The notes: generated by a model not told the origin, from the letters alone. A DNA stretch of 64,000 nt from JAICMB01 sp035295125 (GCA_035295125.1 DATGJP010000051.1:1-64000), one strand, 5' to 3'. Numbered from the stretch's first letter, positions 1 through 9,278 are shown. Numbers and translations are program-made.

Positions 1-1
1 A

Positions 2-77
2 TGGTGGCCAGGGACGGAATCGAACCGCCGACGCCAGCCTTTTCAGGGCTGCGCTCTACCAGCTGAGCTACCTGGCC
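2..77 (-). tRNA. tRNA-Phe (GAA)
   Basis: Read on the minus strand, the segment folds as a complete cloverleaf. The acceptor stem GGCCAGG pairs with CCTGGCC, the D-arm stem is GCTC/GAGC, the anticodon stem CAGCC/GGCTG holds loop CTGAAAA with anticodon GAA, and the T arm is GGCGG-TTCGATT-CCGTC. The discriminator is A and the 3' CCA is encoded. GAA decodes phenylalanine. Boundaries follow the acceptor pairing and CCA. Confidence 0.96.
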
Positions 78-138
78 AGGACGAATTTTTATTTTAGCAA
101 ACACCGGCCGCCGCACGCCTCGGGGCCCTCACCTATAA

Positions 139-1110
139 TTAAGATGTATCGCAACTTACCGCAAAGCTTCCCTCATCTACAATCCATATGCGGGTGCACT
201 GAGGCGCGATGCCCGGCGCTTTATCGAGCGCGCCGCGGCGCACCTCTCTCCGCTCGTGGAGGACCTGGTACCCGTGCCTACATCGGGGCCGCAAACCGCA
301 GCCGGCATCGCTCGTGAGTGTATCGCCCGGGGCGCGGATCTCATCGTGGTTGCGGGGGGCGACGGGACCATCAACGAAGTCGTCAATGGAATGGCGCACT
401 CGGACATCCCCATCGGGGTCCTGCCCGGCGGAACCGCGAATGTCCTGGCCGTAGAGTTGGGGCTGGGCTGCAAATTGGAGCCCGCCGCGCAAACACTCGC
501 GCAAAGCGTTCCGGAACGTATTTCGCTCGGATTGTTGCGCACAGCCTCGCAGGAACCGCGCTACTTCGCTCTCATGACCGGCGCCGGTTTGGACGCGCAC
601 ATCGTCTACAACGTGAGCGCACGCCTGAAATCCGCGATGGGCAAGGCCGCCTACTGGGTGGGCGGCATCATCCATGGCATGCGAATCCTGCCGGAATTCA
701 CCGCCGAGGTGAACGGTCGCGAATACCGGGCCAGTTTCGCCCTGGTCACACGCGTCCGTAATTACGGAGGCGACCTGGAAATCGCACGTCGCATATCGCT
801 TCTGGACGACGATTTCGAGGTGGTTCTGTTCCAGGGCGTGAACCCACTGCGATACATGAAATACCTCGCCGCCGTGATGCTCGGAACCGCGGAGCGCCTC
901 AAAGGTGTAACGGTTCTGCGAGCCGAGTGCGTGAAGTTCTTGCTGCCGGAGGATCGGCGAATTTACGTCCAGATTGACGGCGAGTTTGCAGGTCCGTTGC
1001 CCGCAACAGTCGAAATTGTTCCCCATGCTTTGACCCTCCTGGTTCCTCCCGCCTTCGCTAAAACTCGGGCGCCCGCCGTTAGCGCATGGACAACCTCACC
1101 CACTCGCTGA
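139..1110 (+). CDS. Diacylglycerol/lipid kinase (DagK/YegS family), start unresolved
   Basis: A catalytic-domain lipid kinase that probably phosphorylates diacylglycerol or a related lipid at the membrane. The nucleotide-binding GGDGTINEVVNG motif and the following LPGGTANVLA are typical of the family. The family's N-terminal NPxxG motif is present as LIYNPYAG, encoded at about 172-195, so the gene must begin upstream of the first in-frame GTG at 256. However, no ATG, GTG or TTG lies in frame between the stop at 136 and that point. The only nearby ATG (144) is in another frame, and losing one base between about 147 and 160 would join it to the conserved part. The coordinates given are the maximal open frame. 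The 3' end overlaps the next gene by 25 bp, suggesting coupling. Family assignment is firm; the start is not. Confidence 0.85.
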   Translation, partial: LRCIATYRKASLIYNPYAGALRRDARRFIERAAAHLSPLVEDLVPVPTSGPQTAAGIARECIARGADLIVVAGGDGTINEVVNGMAHSDIPIGVLPGGTANVLAVELGLGCKLEPAAQTLAQSVPERISLGLLRTASQEPRYFALMTGAGLDAHIVYNVSARLKSAMGKAAYWVGGIIHGMRILPEFTAEVNGREYRASFALVTRVRNYGGDLEIARRISLLDDDFEVVLFQGVNPLRYMKYLAAVMLGTAERLKGVTVLRAECVKFLLPEDRRIYVQIDGEFAGPLPATVEIVPHALTLLVPPAFAKTRAPAVSAWTTSPTR

Positions 1111-2036
1111 CCGGGCTCATGATGAGCCGGGCAGGCTTGAGCCGGTATCATCGCTATGCCCCGCTGGCGCTCCTTCTATCGGCAAATGCGCCCGATATCG
1201 ACGGGCTCTCGATATTCTCCGGCCCGCTTACTTATATCCGTTACCATCGCGGGCTTGCACACTCGATTCCGTTCATGCCGGTAATGACGTTATTGCCATT
1301 CCTGGTGGTGCTCGCGATCACGCGCAAGCTGGAAGGGTGGCTTCGGCTCTACCTGCTCTGCCTCGCCGGTGTCGCCAGCCACCTGCTCCTCGATTGGACG
1401 AACACTTATGGCGTGCGATTTCTCACGCCGTTCTCCGACCGCTGGTTCAGCCTCGATCTCAACAGTCTCATCGACCCATGGATCTGGGCCGTGCTGATCT
1501 TCGCCTGGCTGATGCTCTATATCATGCGCCTGGTGAGTGGCGAAATCGGAGCGAAAAAGGCCACCGGACGGGGGCTCGCCGTCTTCGCGCTGGTATTCTT
1601 CCTGAGCTATGATTTCGGCCGCTATTTGCTCCGCCAGCGTGCTCTCGCCGTTCTCAACGCGCGCATGTACGACGCCGCGGCTCCGATGCGAGTGGCGGCA
1701 TTTCCGGCGGGCGGCAATCCGCTCGTCTGGCGCGGTTGGGTTGAGACCTCAACCTTTTTCAAAAGGTTCGATTTCAGCGTGACAGGTGATTTCGATCCCG
1801 CCGGCGGCACCACGTTCTATAAGCCGGAGCAGACGAACGCAGTCGATGCCGCTCGAACAACCCCGCTGTTCCGTCAATTCTTATGGTTCGATCAGTATCC
1901 CCGGTGGGACGTCGTGCCGGTTGACCAACCCGAAGGCGGGAGCCGCGTTGAGTTGAAGGATCTACGCCTCAGCTTCACGGCCGTCGCGATTCTGGACAAG
2001 ATGAACCGTGTCGTGAACACGTCATTCCGTTTCTGA
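1086..2036 (+). CDS. YdjM/DUF457-family membrane-bound metal-dependent hydrolase
   Basis: Protein of 316 residues that begins with the MDNLTHSLTG signature of the inner-membrane YdjM/DUF457 hydrolases. Histidines and aspartates that would bind metal lie in NLTHS, NAPDIDGL, YHRGLAHS and SHLLLDWTNTYG. Four or so hydrophobic segments follow in the first 180 residues, and the C-terminal 130 residues look soluble. The family is presumed hydrolytic from its metal ligands; no substrate is known to me. It starts inside the 3' end of the lipid kinase, so the two are probably co-transcribed. Confidence 0.85.
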   Translation: MDNLTHSLTGLMMSRAGLSRYHRYAPLALLLSANAPDIDGLSIFSGPLTYIRYHRGLAHSIPFMPVMTLLPFLVVLAITRKLEGWLRLYLLCLAGVASHLLLDWTNTYGVRFLTPFSDRWFSLDLNSLIDPWIWAVLIFAWLMLYIMRLVSGEIGAKKATGRGLAVFALVFFLSYDFGRYLLRQRALAVLNARMYDAAAPMRVAAFPAGGNPLVWRGWVETSTFFKRFDFSVTGDFDPAGGTTFYKPEQTNAVDAARTTPLFRQFLWFDQYPRWDVVPVDQPEGGSRVELKDLRLSFTAVAILDKMNRVVNTSFRF

Positions 2037-2046
2037 GGGGTTAGCG

Positions 2047-2081
2047 ATCAGCGTTCAGCGCTCCGCTAAGCTAGCGCTGAT
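2047..2081. terminator. Possible bidirectional terminator between convergent genes
   Basis: The inverted repeat ATCAGCG / CGCTGAT (2047-2053 and 2075-2081) lies between the stops of two convergent genes and overlaps the stop codon of the minus-strand one. It lacks a T-run on either side, so it is a weak candidate for an intrinsic terminator. Confidence 0.3.
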
Positions 2082-3912
2082 TCGACTTCAGCACCTTCTT
2101 CCGCAGGCGAATCGACTGCGGCGTTATCTCTACGAACTCGTCTTCGCGGATAAACTCGATGGCCTGTTCGAGATTTAAGATACGCGGCGGCACCAGCCGG
2201 ATGGCCTCGTCGGCGGTGGAAGAGCGCATGTTCGTGAGCTTCTTTTCCTTCACGATGTTGACGTTCAGATCGGCGTCGCGCGCGTTTTCGCCGATAATCA
2301 TCCCCTCGTAAACCTCCGTGCCGGGCGTGATGAAAATCTCTCCGCGCTCCTGGAGATTGAAGATCGCGTAGCCTGTGGCCCTGCCGGAACGATCGGCGAC
2401 GAGCGAGCCGGTCGGACGCATCGGGATGTCGCCTTGCCACTCAATATAGCCGTTGAACAGCGAATTCATGATCGCTGTGCCCTTGGTGTCGGTCAGCATT
2501 TCGCTGCGCAACCCGATCAGACCGCGCGACGGCACGAGGAACTCGAGCCGCACGCGCCCCGAGCCATTATTGACCATCTTCGCCATCTTGCCTTTGCGGG
2601 AGCCCATCTTTTCAATCACCACCCCGACGAAGTTTTCAGGGCAATCGATGACGAGCAACTCGAGCGGCTCATGGAGTTTGCCGTCGATGGTGCGCGTCAG
2701 GATCTCGGGCTTACCGACCATCAACTCGTAGCTTTCGCGGCGCATCATTTCAATGAGAATGGCGAGTTGGAGCTCGCCGCGCCCCATCACTTTGAAAGCG
2801 TCCGGCCCACCGGCTTCCTCGACGCGAATCGACACGTTCGTGAGGAGTTCCTTGTCGAGGCGGTCACGAAGATTTCGCGATGTCACGTACTGACCTTCGC
2901 GGCCCGAGAACGGCGAGGTGTTAATGGTGAACATCATCGAGATCGTCGGCTCGTCAATCTGGATGTGCGGGAGCGGCTTGGGATTCTCGACGTTCGTAAT
3001 CGTCTCGCCAATCGTGATGCCTTCGACGCCGGCGATCGCCAGGATGTCGCCCGGATGGCCGATGGTCTCGTCGACCCGCTTCAGACCCTCGAAAGAGTAA
3101 AGCTTCGTGATTTTGGTCGACTGAAAAGAGCCGTCCAGCTTGGCGATGGCCACTTCGTCGCCGTAGTGGAGCACCCCGGCGAATACGCGCCCAATTGCGA
3201 GGCGGCCGAGATAATCGCTGTAATCGAGATTCGCCACGAGAAGTTGCAACTCGCTTTCCGGATCTCCCGCGGGGGGCGGAATGGACTTCAGGATGGTGTC
3301 GAACAGCGGGCGGAGCGTGATGGAATCGTCGTCCAGCGACAGCTTGGCGATACCGGCCCTGGCATTGGTGTAAATCACCGGGAAGTCGAGCTGATCTTCG
3401 GTGGCGCCCAGATCGATGAAGAGGTCGTAAATCTCGTTGAGAACTTCCTGAATCCGCGCGTCCGGACGATCGATTTTATTGATGACGACGATCGGCGGAA
3501 GCTTCGCCTCCAGCGCCTTGGTCAATACATAACGGGTCTGGGGCAGCGGGCCTTCACTTGCATCGACGAGCAGCATGACGCCGTCCACGATTTTCAAGGC
3601 GCGCTCCACCTCGCCGCCGAAATCGCTGTGACCGGGCGTGTCGACGATGTTGATCTTGATGCCGCCAACCCGGACGCCGGTGGTCTTCGCCAGAATCGTG
3701 ATGCCGCGCTCGCGCTCCAGGTCGTTCGAATCCATGACGCGGTCGACTATCTGCTCGTTATCGCGAAAGATGCCGCTTTGCTTGAGCATGGCGTCCACCA
3801 GCGTGGTCTTGCCGTGATCGACGTGGGCAATGATCGCAATATTACGGATGGATGGGTTGCTGTGCGCCTCGGGCGAACGCGTTTCGGGTTGCGGAGTTGT
3901 ATCTACTTGCAT
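2071..3912 (-). CDS. typA: Ribosome-associated GTPase TypA/BipA
   Basis: Translational GTPase of the TypA/BipA family, which acts on the ribosome in 50S assembly and stress adaptation. The G domain is complete: AHVDHGKTT (P-loop), the RERGITI switch I motif, DTPGHSDFGGEVER (switch II) and NKIDRPDAR. EF-G-like domains II, III and V follow, then the family-specific C-terminal part (SRGLIGLRSEMLTDTKGTAIMN). The length of about 613 residues is normal. I start at 3912 (MQVDTTPQ); an in-frame ATG at 3954 would add 14 residues that look non-conserved. It is divergent from the oxidoreductase gene, with about 68 bp between starts. Confidence 0.97.
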   Translation of the reverse strand: MQVDTTPQPETRSPEAHSNPSIRNIAIIAHVDHGKTTLVDAMLKQSGIFRDNEQIVDRVMDSNDLERERGITILAKTTGVRVGGIKINIVDTPGHSDFGGEVERALKIVDGVMLLVDASEGPLPQTRYVLTKALEAKLPPIVVINKIDRPDARIQEVLNEIYDLFIDLGATEDQLDFPVIYTNARAGIAKLSLDDDSITLRPLFDTILKSIPPPAGDPESELQLLVANLDYSDYLGRLAIGRVFAGVLHYGDEVAIAKLDGSFQSTKITKLYSFEGLKRVDETIGHPGDILAIAGVEGITIGETITNVENPKPLPHIQIDEPTISMMFTINTSPFSGREGQYVTSRNLRDRLDKELLTNVSIRVEEAGGPDAFKVMGRGELQLAILIEMMRRESYELMVGKPEILTRTIDGKLHEPLELLVIDCPENFVGVVIEKMGSRKGKMAKMVNNGSGRVRLEFLVPSRGLIGLRSEMLTDTKGTAIMNSLFNGYIEWQGDIPMRPTGSLVADRSGRATGYAIFNLQERGEIFITPGTEVYEGMIIGENARDADLNVNIVKEKKLTNMRSSTADEAIRLVPPRILNLEQAIEFIREDEFVEITPQSIRLRKKVLKSNQR

Positions 3913-3980
3913 GGAATGACTCAGGAGTGACCGCGCGGGACGCGCTACTTTCATTGTATCCGATGCATCAAAAGAACCAC

Positions 3981-5048
3981 ATGGCCGATTCCCATCTGTT
4001 TTCTCCCCTGACGATTCGCGGCGTGGAGTTTCGCAATCGTATCGCCGTCTCGCCGATGTGCCAGTATTCGAGCGAGGACGGTTTCGCCAACGATTGGCAT
4101 CTTGTCCATCTTGGGAGCCGCGCGGCTGGCGGGGCTTCGCTGGTGTTCACCGAAGCCACGGCCGTGGAGGCTCGCGGACGCATTTCGCCCGCCGACCTCG
4201 GGATTTGGAAAGACGAGCACATCGAGTTCCTGGGGCGTGTCGCCCGATTCATTAAGAAGCAAGGCGCAATTCCAGGCATGCAGATCGCCCATGCGGGTCG
4301 GAAGGCTAGCACGCGGGTTCCTTGGGAAGGCGGCGCGCCGATTCCAGTCGAGGAGGGCGGTTGGCCAACCGTTGCGCCGAGCGCGATCCCTTTCCGGGAC
4401 ACTGAGCCGGCTCCACGGGAACTTACGATTGTCGATATTCAGGAGATTGTCGAGGCGTTTGCCGCGGCCGCGCGGCGGGCCTTGACCGCGGGATTCGAGG
4501 TCGTCGAGATCCATGGCGCCCACGGGTATCTGATTCACGAGTTTCTGTCCCCCCTTTCGAATCACCGCACGGATGAGTATGGCGGCAGTTTCGAGAATCG
4601 TGTACGCATGCCGCTCGCCGTCGCTCGCGCGGTTCGCGAGGTTTGGCCGGAGCGGTTGCCGGTGTTCATGCGCCTCTCTTCCCAGGATTGGGCTGAGGGT
4701 GGATGGGACCTGGATCAATCCGTCACCCTTTCGTGCCTCCTGCGCCAGGCGGGGATCGATCTTATCGACTGCTCTTCCGGCGGTGCGGTCCCGTGGGCCA
4801 GGATTCAACTTGGGCCGGAATACCAGGTTCCGTTTGCCGAACGGATTCGGGCGGAGAGCGGGATTATGACCGGCGCTGTCGGGATGATTACCGAGCCCGC
4901 GCAGGCCGATGAGATTGTCCGGTCGGGAAAGGCGGACATGGTTTTGATTGCACGCGAACTGCTTCGGCAGCCGTATTGGCCTTTACATGCGGCCCGGGTT
5001 TTGGAGCAGAAGGTGGCGGCGCCGGTGCAGTATTTGCGAGCCTTTTAG
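3981..5048 (+). CDS. Old Yellow Enzyme family NADH:flavin oxidoreductase (YqjM-like)
   Basis: FMN-dependent ene-reductase of the YqjM subfamily, a cytosolic TIM-barrel enzyme that reduces activated C=C bonds with NAD(P)H. Family landmarks in order: LFSPLTIRGVEFRNRI, SPMCQYSS, EATAVEARGRIS, MQIAHAGRKAS (flavin and substrate site), EIHGAHGYLIHEFLSPLSN, YGGSFENR and a C-terminal ADMVLIARELLRQP. The His-Gly-Ala-His substrate-binding motif and the Cys of PMCQYS typical of YqjM are present. I chose the ATG at 3981, which aligns with family N-termini; 3963 is an in-frame alternative. A REP-like hairpin begins at its stop codon. Confidence 0.93.
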   Translation: MADSHLFSPLTIRGVEFRNRIAVSPMCQYSSEDGFANDWHLVHLGSRAAGGASLVFTEATAVEARGRISPADLGIWKDEHIEFLGRVARFIKKQGAIPGMQIAHAGRKASTRVPWEGGAPIPVEEGGWPTVAPSAIPFRDTEPAPRELTIVDIQEIVEAFAAAARRALTAGFEVVEIHGAHGYLIHEFLSPLSNHRTDEYGGSFENRVRMPLAVARAVREVWPERLPVFMRLSSQDWAEGGWDLDQSVTLSCLLRQAGIDLIDCSSGGAVPWARIQLGPEYQVPFAERIRAESGIMTGAVGMITEPAQADEIVRSGKADMVLIARELLRQPYWPLHAARVLEQKVAAPVQYLRAF

Positions 5049-5094
5049 CGGGACGGGTTGGCATCCCGCCGCAGGCTGCCAGCTTCAATCACAC
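5048..5094. repeat. REP-like element, family B
   Basis: The inverted repeat GCGGGA/TCCCGC (5048-5053, 5064-5069) is followed by CGCAGGCTGCCAGC and the tail CAATCAC. It is the same two-hairpin layout seen at 48370 and 56608. It sits between two convergent stop codons, and the TCA of its tail is the stop codon of the patatin gene. Confidence 0.65.
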
Positions 5095-6204
5095 GGGGAA
5101 GAAGTGGGATGGTTGAACTTGCTGGTCAGCGACTCGATCTCCGATTTGTTCCAGCTCCGCGAGGTGATCGGTTGAATCCATCGAACGCACGTCGTCTGGA
5201 TTTATGTCCGGAAGGCCGAGGTTTGCTAGCGCTTCAGATGTCAGAGCGGTGTTGTAGCGGGCATAAGTGAACAGCTTGGGGGAGATCGGGCCACACGCTC
5301 CTATCATCGTGCCGAGTTCGCGGCTGAGTTCTCCGCCTGCAACCGTTTCGCCGAACGTGCGGCACAAAACGTCCTGCTCCACCATCGCCGCATCGACGAG
5401 TCCCGTGGGTACGGCGCTGGCATCATAAAGCAGGTTCATTTCGGTCTCGCAGAGTTTCGGTCTCGATGCGCGGGTGGTTCCCGTCCCTACCGACACGAGC
5501 AGCATTTTGTCCGTCCCGGTCTGCCATTGCAGATGGTAGGGCTGAGCGGTGGCCATCAGGAAGAGTTGGAAGGCGGGGTTATTAAACGAGGTCGTGCCGC
5601 CGTCGACGAACATGAACTGGCTGCTGCCCACCTGGATTTGCTCCGGCGGGAAGTAGGATGGCGCGGCGGTGCTGGCGCGCACCAATTGCCACAGCGGCAG
5701 TTTGAGATTGCAGTTCGCGCGGCTTGATTCGTTATAAGCGCCCGACGGATTGTTGGAAACCGGCCACGCGGAATCGGTCGTTGCGTTTCGCATAACCAGC
5801 ATCAGCAGCGTGCGTACGGCAGGATCGCCGAGCCGGGTGTCCTTGCCAAACACCTGCTGAAGCTCCTCGGAGAGCGCCTGATCATCGTACTTGTACCAAA
5901 AACGCTTCAGAAGCGATGCGCGGCTGAACATCGCCGGCCCGCTCTGATGGTAAAACTCGATGATGCGATCGACATCCATGCCGGTTGCGAGGAAGGCGGC
6001 GATGATTGCGCCCGTGCTGGTGCCGGCGATGTAATCGAAGTAGTCGGCGAGGACGAGCGCCGGGTCATGCGCCTGTTCGCGCAACAACGTTTCGACTCGC
6101 TTCAAAATTCGAAGCGATAGGACACCGCGGATGCCGCCTCCGTCGCAGGCCAGGAGCTTTTTCTGCCCCGAGCGGGCCAGTTTCTCGGAAAATGATTTGG
6201 GCAT
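5089..6204 (-). CDS. Patatin-like phospholipase
   Basis: Patatin-family lipid acyl hydrolase of 371 residues with no signal peptide. The catalytic elements are intact: oxyanion glycine motif DGGGIRG (about residues 21-27), nucleophile elbow GTSTGAI (about residue 63) and catalytic aspartate in FVDGGTTSFNNPAF. Known family members hydrolyse phospholipids with a Ser-Asp dyad. The gene is divergent from peptide deformylase with only a few bases between the two starts, so each promoter must lie inside the other coding region. The stop codon is supplied by a REP-like element. Confidence 0.93.
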   Translation of the reverse strand: MPKSFSEKLARSGQKKLLACDGGGIRGVLSLRILKRVETLLREQAHDPALVLADYFDYIAGTSTGAIIAAFLATGMDVDRIIEFYHQSGPAMFSRASLLKRFWYKYDDQALSEELQQVFGKDTRLGDPAVRTLLMLVMRNATTDSAWPVSNNPSGAYNESSRANCNLKLPLWQLVRASTAAPSYFPPEQIQVGSSQFMFVDGGTTSFNNPAFQLFLMATAQPYHLQWQTGTDKMLLVSVGTGTTRASRPKLCETEMNLLYDASAVPTGLVDAAMVEQDVLCRTFGETVAGGELSRELGTMIGACGPISPKLFTYARYNTALTSEALANLGLPDINPDDVRSMDSTDHLAELEQIGDRVADQQVQPSHFFPV

Positions 6205-6209
6205 AATGA

Positions 6210-6833
6210 GTGCGGCGGCTTATGATAGCCGCAGATACCTCCGTGAAACTTAAAATTGTTCAAGTCGGCGAGCCGGTCCTGCGAAGGAAGGCTCGGGAGA
6301 TTACCGCCGAGGAGATGTGCAGCCCGGCGTTTCAGCAGCTCATCGAACTGATGAGGGTGACGATGCGGGATGCGCCCGGCGTCGGTCTGGCCGCGCCACA
6401 GGTGGGGCTGTCGATTCAGCTTGCCGTGCTCGAGGATCGCGCGGAGTATCTCCGCGACATCCCGCCCGAGGTGCTGGCGGAACGCGGCCGGTCAGCGGTT
6501 CCGTTTCAAGTGATCGCGAACCCCCGGATTACCCTGCATGGTCCCTCAGTCGAGTTCTATGAGGGCTGCCTGAGTATGGGCGGATACTCTGCACTGGTTC
6601 CCCGCGCGCGGCGTGTGCGGGTGGAGTGTCTCAATCACGACGGTGAGCCCACTGTTATTGAGGCCGAGGGTTGGCACGCCCGGATTCTGCAGCATGAGAT
6701 CGATCATCTCAATGGGACGGTTTATATTGACCGCATGCGGCCGCGGTCGTTGACCACTATGGAGAACTTCTCGCGGCATTGGCGGGAGAAGAGTGTGGCC
6801 CAGGTGCTGGCGGAGCTGGATCTGGCCGACTGA
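6210..6833 (+). CDS. def: Peptide deformylase
   Basis: Metalloenzyme that removes the N-formyl group from nascent proteins. All three family motifs are visible: GVGLAAPQVG (motif 1), EGCLS (motif 2, with the cysteine metal ligand) and QHEIDHLNG (motif 3, HExxH). Motif 2 continues as MGGYS instead of the usual VPG, as in divergent deformylases. The start is uncertain: GTG 6210, ATG 6222 and GTG 6243 are all in frame, and the conserved part begins at VKLKIVQVGEPVLR (6243). None has a good Shine-Dalgarno sequence. A REP-like hairpin lies 13 bp after the stop. Confidence 0.95.
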   Translation: MRRLMIAADTSVKLKIVQVGEPVLRRKAREITAEEMCSPAFQQLIELMRVTMRDAPGVGLAAPQVGLSIQLAVLEDRAEYLRDIPPEVLAERGRSAVPFQVIANPRITLHGPSVEFYEGCLSMGGYSALVPRARRVRVECLNHDGEPTVIEAEGWHARILQHEIDHLNGTVYIDRMRPRSLTTMENFSRHWREKSVAQVLAELDLAD

Positions 6834-6845
6834 CGCGGATGCAAT

Positions 6846-6878
6846 GGTGGCGCAGGCGGTTTCGCCTGTGCATTCCTG
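6846..6878 (+). repeat. REP-like element, family A
   Basis: GGTGGCGCAGGCGGTTTCGCCTGTGCATTCC, a hairpin with stem CAGGCG/CGCCTG, lies between convergent genes just after peptide deformylase. The same core recurs, in either orientation, at about 9390-9460, 21206, 42115-42200, 43818-43925 and 52078. Confidence 0.75.
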
Positions 6879-6935
6879 TCTTGTCAGCGCCTGGAGTTTG
6901 CAACCCCCTCAACAGGCGCCCGTAACAATCCTGCC

Positions 6936-9278
6936 TTACTGCCTGAGCGCTTGAACCGGGTCGACGCGCGTGGCCTGGCGCGCGGGGATGTAACTGGCGG
7001 CCAATGCTACAGCGAGCATTGCGACTGATACTCCAACGTAGATCGATGGGTCCGCAGTGCTGACGTCGAAGACCATCGTAGATAGGACCCGGCGTAGCGC
7101 GAACGAAGCGACGATTCCGATGAAAAGACCGGCAGCGCTAAGTTTCATTGCGTAAGCAACCACTGCCGCGACAACTTGGCCGGTGCGCGCTCCCATCGCC
7201 ATGCGGATTCCGATTTCACGAGTGCGCTGCGCCACGGACCACGACAGAACGCCATAGATCCCGATCAACGCCAGAACCAACGCAAGGGATGCAAAGGCCG
7301 CCAGCAAACCCATGGTCCAGCGGCGCGATCGCGCGGAAACCGCCACCACCTGGTCCATGGTTCGAACTTCCGAAACCGGCAGCTCCGGATCCACCATGTG
7401 AATCTCGCGGCGGATCGCGGCGGCGAGCGACAGGGGATCACCCGCGGTCCGGACAATCAATCGGGCCGGTGACGGGAAGAGAAAATAGAAATCGAAAGTG
7501 GGCTCCGAATCGAGCCCGAATTGTTTCACATCGCCGACCACCCCTACGATCGTTGAGTACGTCGGATTGGGACCCCACGGCCCGGTAATGAATTTGCGGC
7601 CCACCGGGTCCTGGCCCGGCCAGAACCGGCGCGCCATGGCTTCGTTAATGATCACCAGCGGGCTGGTGGCGTCCTGGTTGGTGTAGGCGCGGCCCGACAG
7701 CACCGGAATGTGCATCACGGCGAAATAATCGGGGCTGATGAGCCGTAGTTGCGCGGCTGGCAGGGCATCGGGGTTGATCAACGGACTGCCCGGTACGTTG
7801 AAGCGCGAGGTGTTGGCACGGTCGGCAACCAGTGGCAATGTGTTGGCGGCGGCGACGCCTTGGACACCGGGAAGAGCACTAAGGCGTTCCTGAATGCGCT
7901 GGAACAGAATGTCCGGTTTGCGTGAAGGGGGGACGGAGATACGCATCGTCAGCACGCCCTCGGGTTTGAAGCCGGGATTCACATTCATCATGCGCAGGAA
8001 GCTCTTCACGAGGATTCCGGCTCCGACCACCAAAACCAATGCCAGTGCGAACTCCATCACCACCAGGGAGCCGCGAACGATACTCGACCCGCCGCTCGCC
8101 AACGCGCCCGATTTCATGGCGTCGTTTAAATCACTGCGTATGATTTGGATGGCAGGCGCAAGCCCGAACGCAAGGCCCGTAAGCACAGAAACTCCCAGGA
8201 GGTAGAACAGAACAGCGAAATCGAGAGCAACCGGTTCGGGCGAGACCGTCCGCAGCGCCAGGCGCGCCAGGCCCAAACCAAGGCCGCCGCCGAGCACCGC
8301 CAGCACGACACTTTCGGTCAACAACTGCCGAACGAGCCGCCACGATCCGGCGCCAATGGCGGTGCGCACGGCCATCTCCTTCGTGCGGCCGGTGGCGCGC
8401 GCCAGCAGCAGATTGGCGACGTTTCCGCACGCGATCAACAGCACCAAAGCCACTGCGCCCAGCAGCATCAGGAGCGCAGGACGCTGGTTTGAGGTGAGAT
8501 CCTCCTGCATCCCGGAAACGCGCATGCCAAATCCCGTGCTCGTCTTGCGATGCTCGGCGGCAAGTTTCGCGGCGATCGTCTGCAGGCGTTCGGTTGCTTG
8601 CTGCATGGTTACGCCCCCGCGCAGGCGTCCGACAAATGCTTCGCTGTGGCGAACGGGATTGGTGGTTTCATCGCCCATCTGGTCGGGTGTGACCCAGAGA
8701 TCGGCCCAATCGGGAAGCCGGAACGCGGGAGGCATGACACCGGCCACGGTGAAAGGCTTCTCACTCAGATTTATCGATTTTCCGGCGATGTTGGGGTCAC
8801 CGCCGAATGTGCTCTTCCAGAGGCGATAGCTCAGCATAGCCGCCGGCGCGGGTTCCTTCTCGGCGAACGGGCGACCGAGAAAGGGGTTCACTCCGAGCAT
8901 CGGCATCAGACGCGGTGAAACCGGAGAGGCGTGCACCTCGACCGGTTCGGCGCCATTCACGGCGAGATTCAGGTTCTGCGGCACGTAGCGATACCAGGCA
9001 GCGTCTTCAAACAGGCCGGTTTCCCGCTGCCAGGCCTGGAATTCCGTCGGTGAAACGCCGAGCTTTGGATATTGCGGAAGATACGTGTCCCAAACTGCTA
9101 CTAATTTGGCCGGATCGCGAAACGGCAAAGGCTTGAGAATGACTTCATCGACGATGCTGAAGATGGCGGTGTTGGCTCCAATGCCCAGGGCGAGCGTCAG
9201 GATCGCCACGGCAGTGAAAACCGGAGAGCGGCCCAGGGTGCGTAGAGCATAGCGGACGTCTCGGAAGAAGTCAGTCAT
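6936..9278 (-). CDS. ADOP-type ABC transporter permease (MacB/FtsX-like), 780 aa
   Basis: A long permease with two MacB-PCD plus FtsX units in one chain, as in the acidobacterial duplicated orphan permeases. The first unit starts at FFRDVRYALRTLGRSPVFT with a transmembrane segment (ILTLALGIGANTAIFS), a periplasmic domain and three transmembrane helices around residues 270-380. The second repeats the pattern and ends in RVDPVQALRQ. It lacks the roughly 80-residue soluble N-terminal extension of the permease at 9977. No ATPase gene adjoins it, as is usual for this group, whose transport substrates are unknown. The upstream region at 9340-9361 carries a sequence that resembles half of the PadR-gene operator. 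Confidence 0.92.
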   Translation of the reverse strand: MTDFFRDVRYALRTLGRSPVFTAVAILTLALGIGANTAIFSIVDEVILKPLPFRDPAKLVAVWDTYLPQYPKLGVSPTEFQAWQRETGLFEDAAWYRYVPQNLNLAVNGAEPVEVHASPVSPRLMPMLGVNPFLGRPFAEKEPAPAAMLSYRLWKSTFGGDPNIAGKSINLSEKPFTVAGVMPPAFRLPDWADLWVTPDQMGDETTNPVRHSEAFVGRLRGGVTMQQATERLQTIAAKLAAEHRKTSTGFGMRVSGMQEDLTSNQRPALLMLLGAVALVLLIACGNVANLLLARATGRTKEMAVRTAIGAGSWRLVRQLLTESVVLAVLGGGLGLGLARLALRTVSPEPVALDFAVLFYLLGVSVLTGLAFGLAPAIQIIRSDLNDAMKSGALASGGSSIVRGSLVVMEFALALVLVVGAGILVKSFLRMMNVNPGFKPEGVLTMRISVPPSRKPDILFQRIQERLSALPGVQGVAAANTLPLVADRANTSRFNVPGSPLINPDALPAAQLRLISPDYFAVMHIPVLSGRAYTNQDATSPLVIINEAMARRFWPGQDPVGRKFITGPWGPNPTYSTIVGVVGDVKQFGLDSEPTFDFYFLFPSPARLIVRTAGDPLSLAAAIRREIHMVDPELPVSEVRTMDQVVAVSARSRRWTMGLLAAFASLALVLALIGIYGVLSWSVAQRTREIGIRMAMGARTGQVVAAVVAYAMKLSAAGLFIGIVASFALRRVLSTMVFDVSTADPSIYVGVSVAMLAVALAASYIPARQATRVDPVQALRQ

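Noticed and set aside
2434..3930. Long plus-strand open frame opposite typA
   Set aside because: It is antisense to a fully conserved GTPase and encodes a histidine/arginine-rich sequence with no family pattern; it arises from codon bias.
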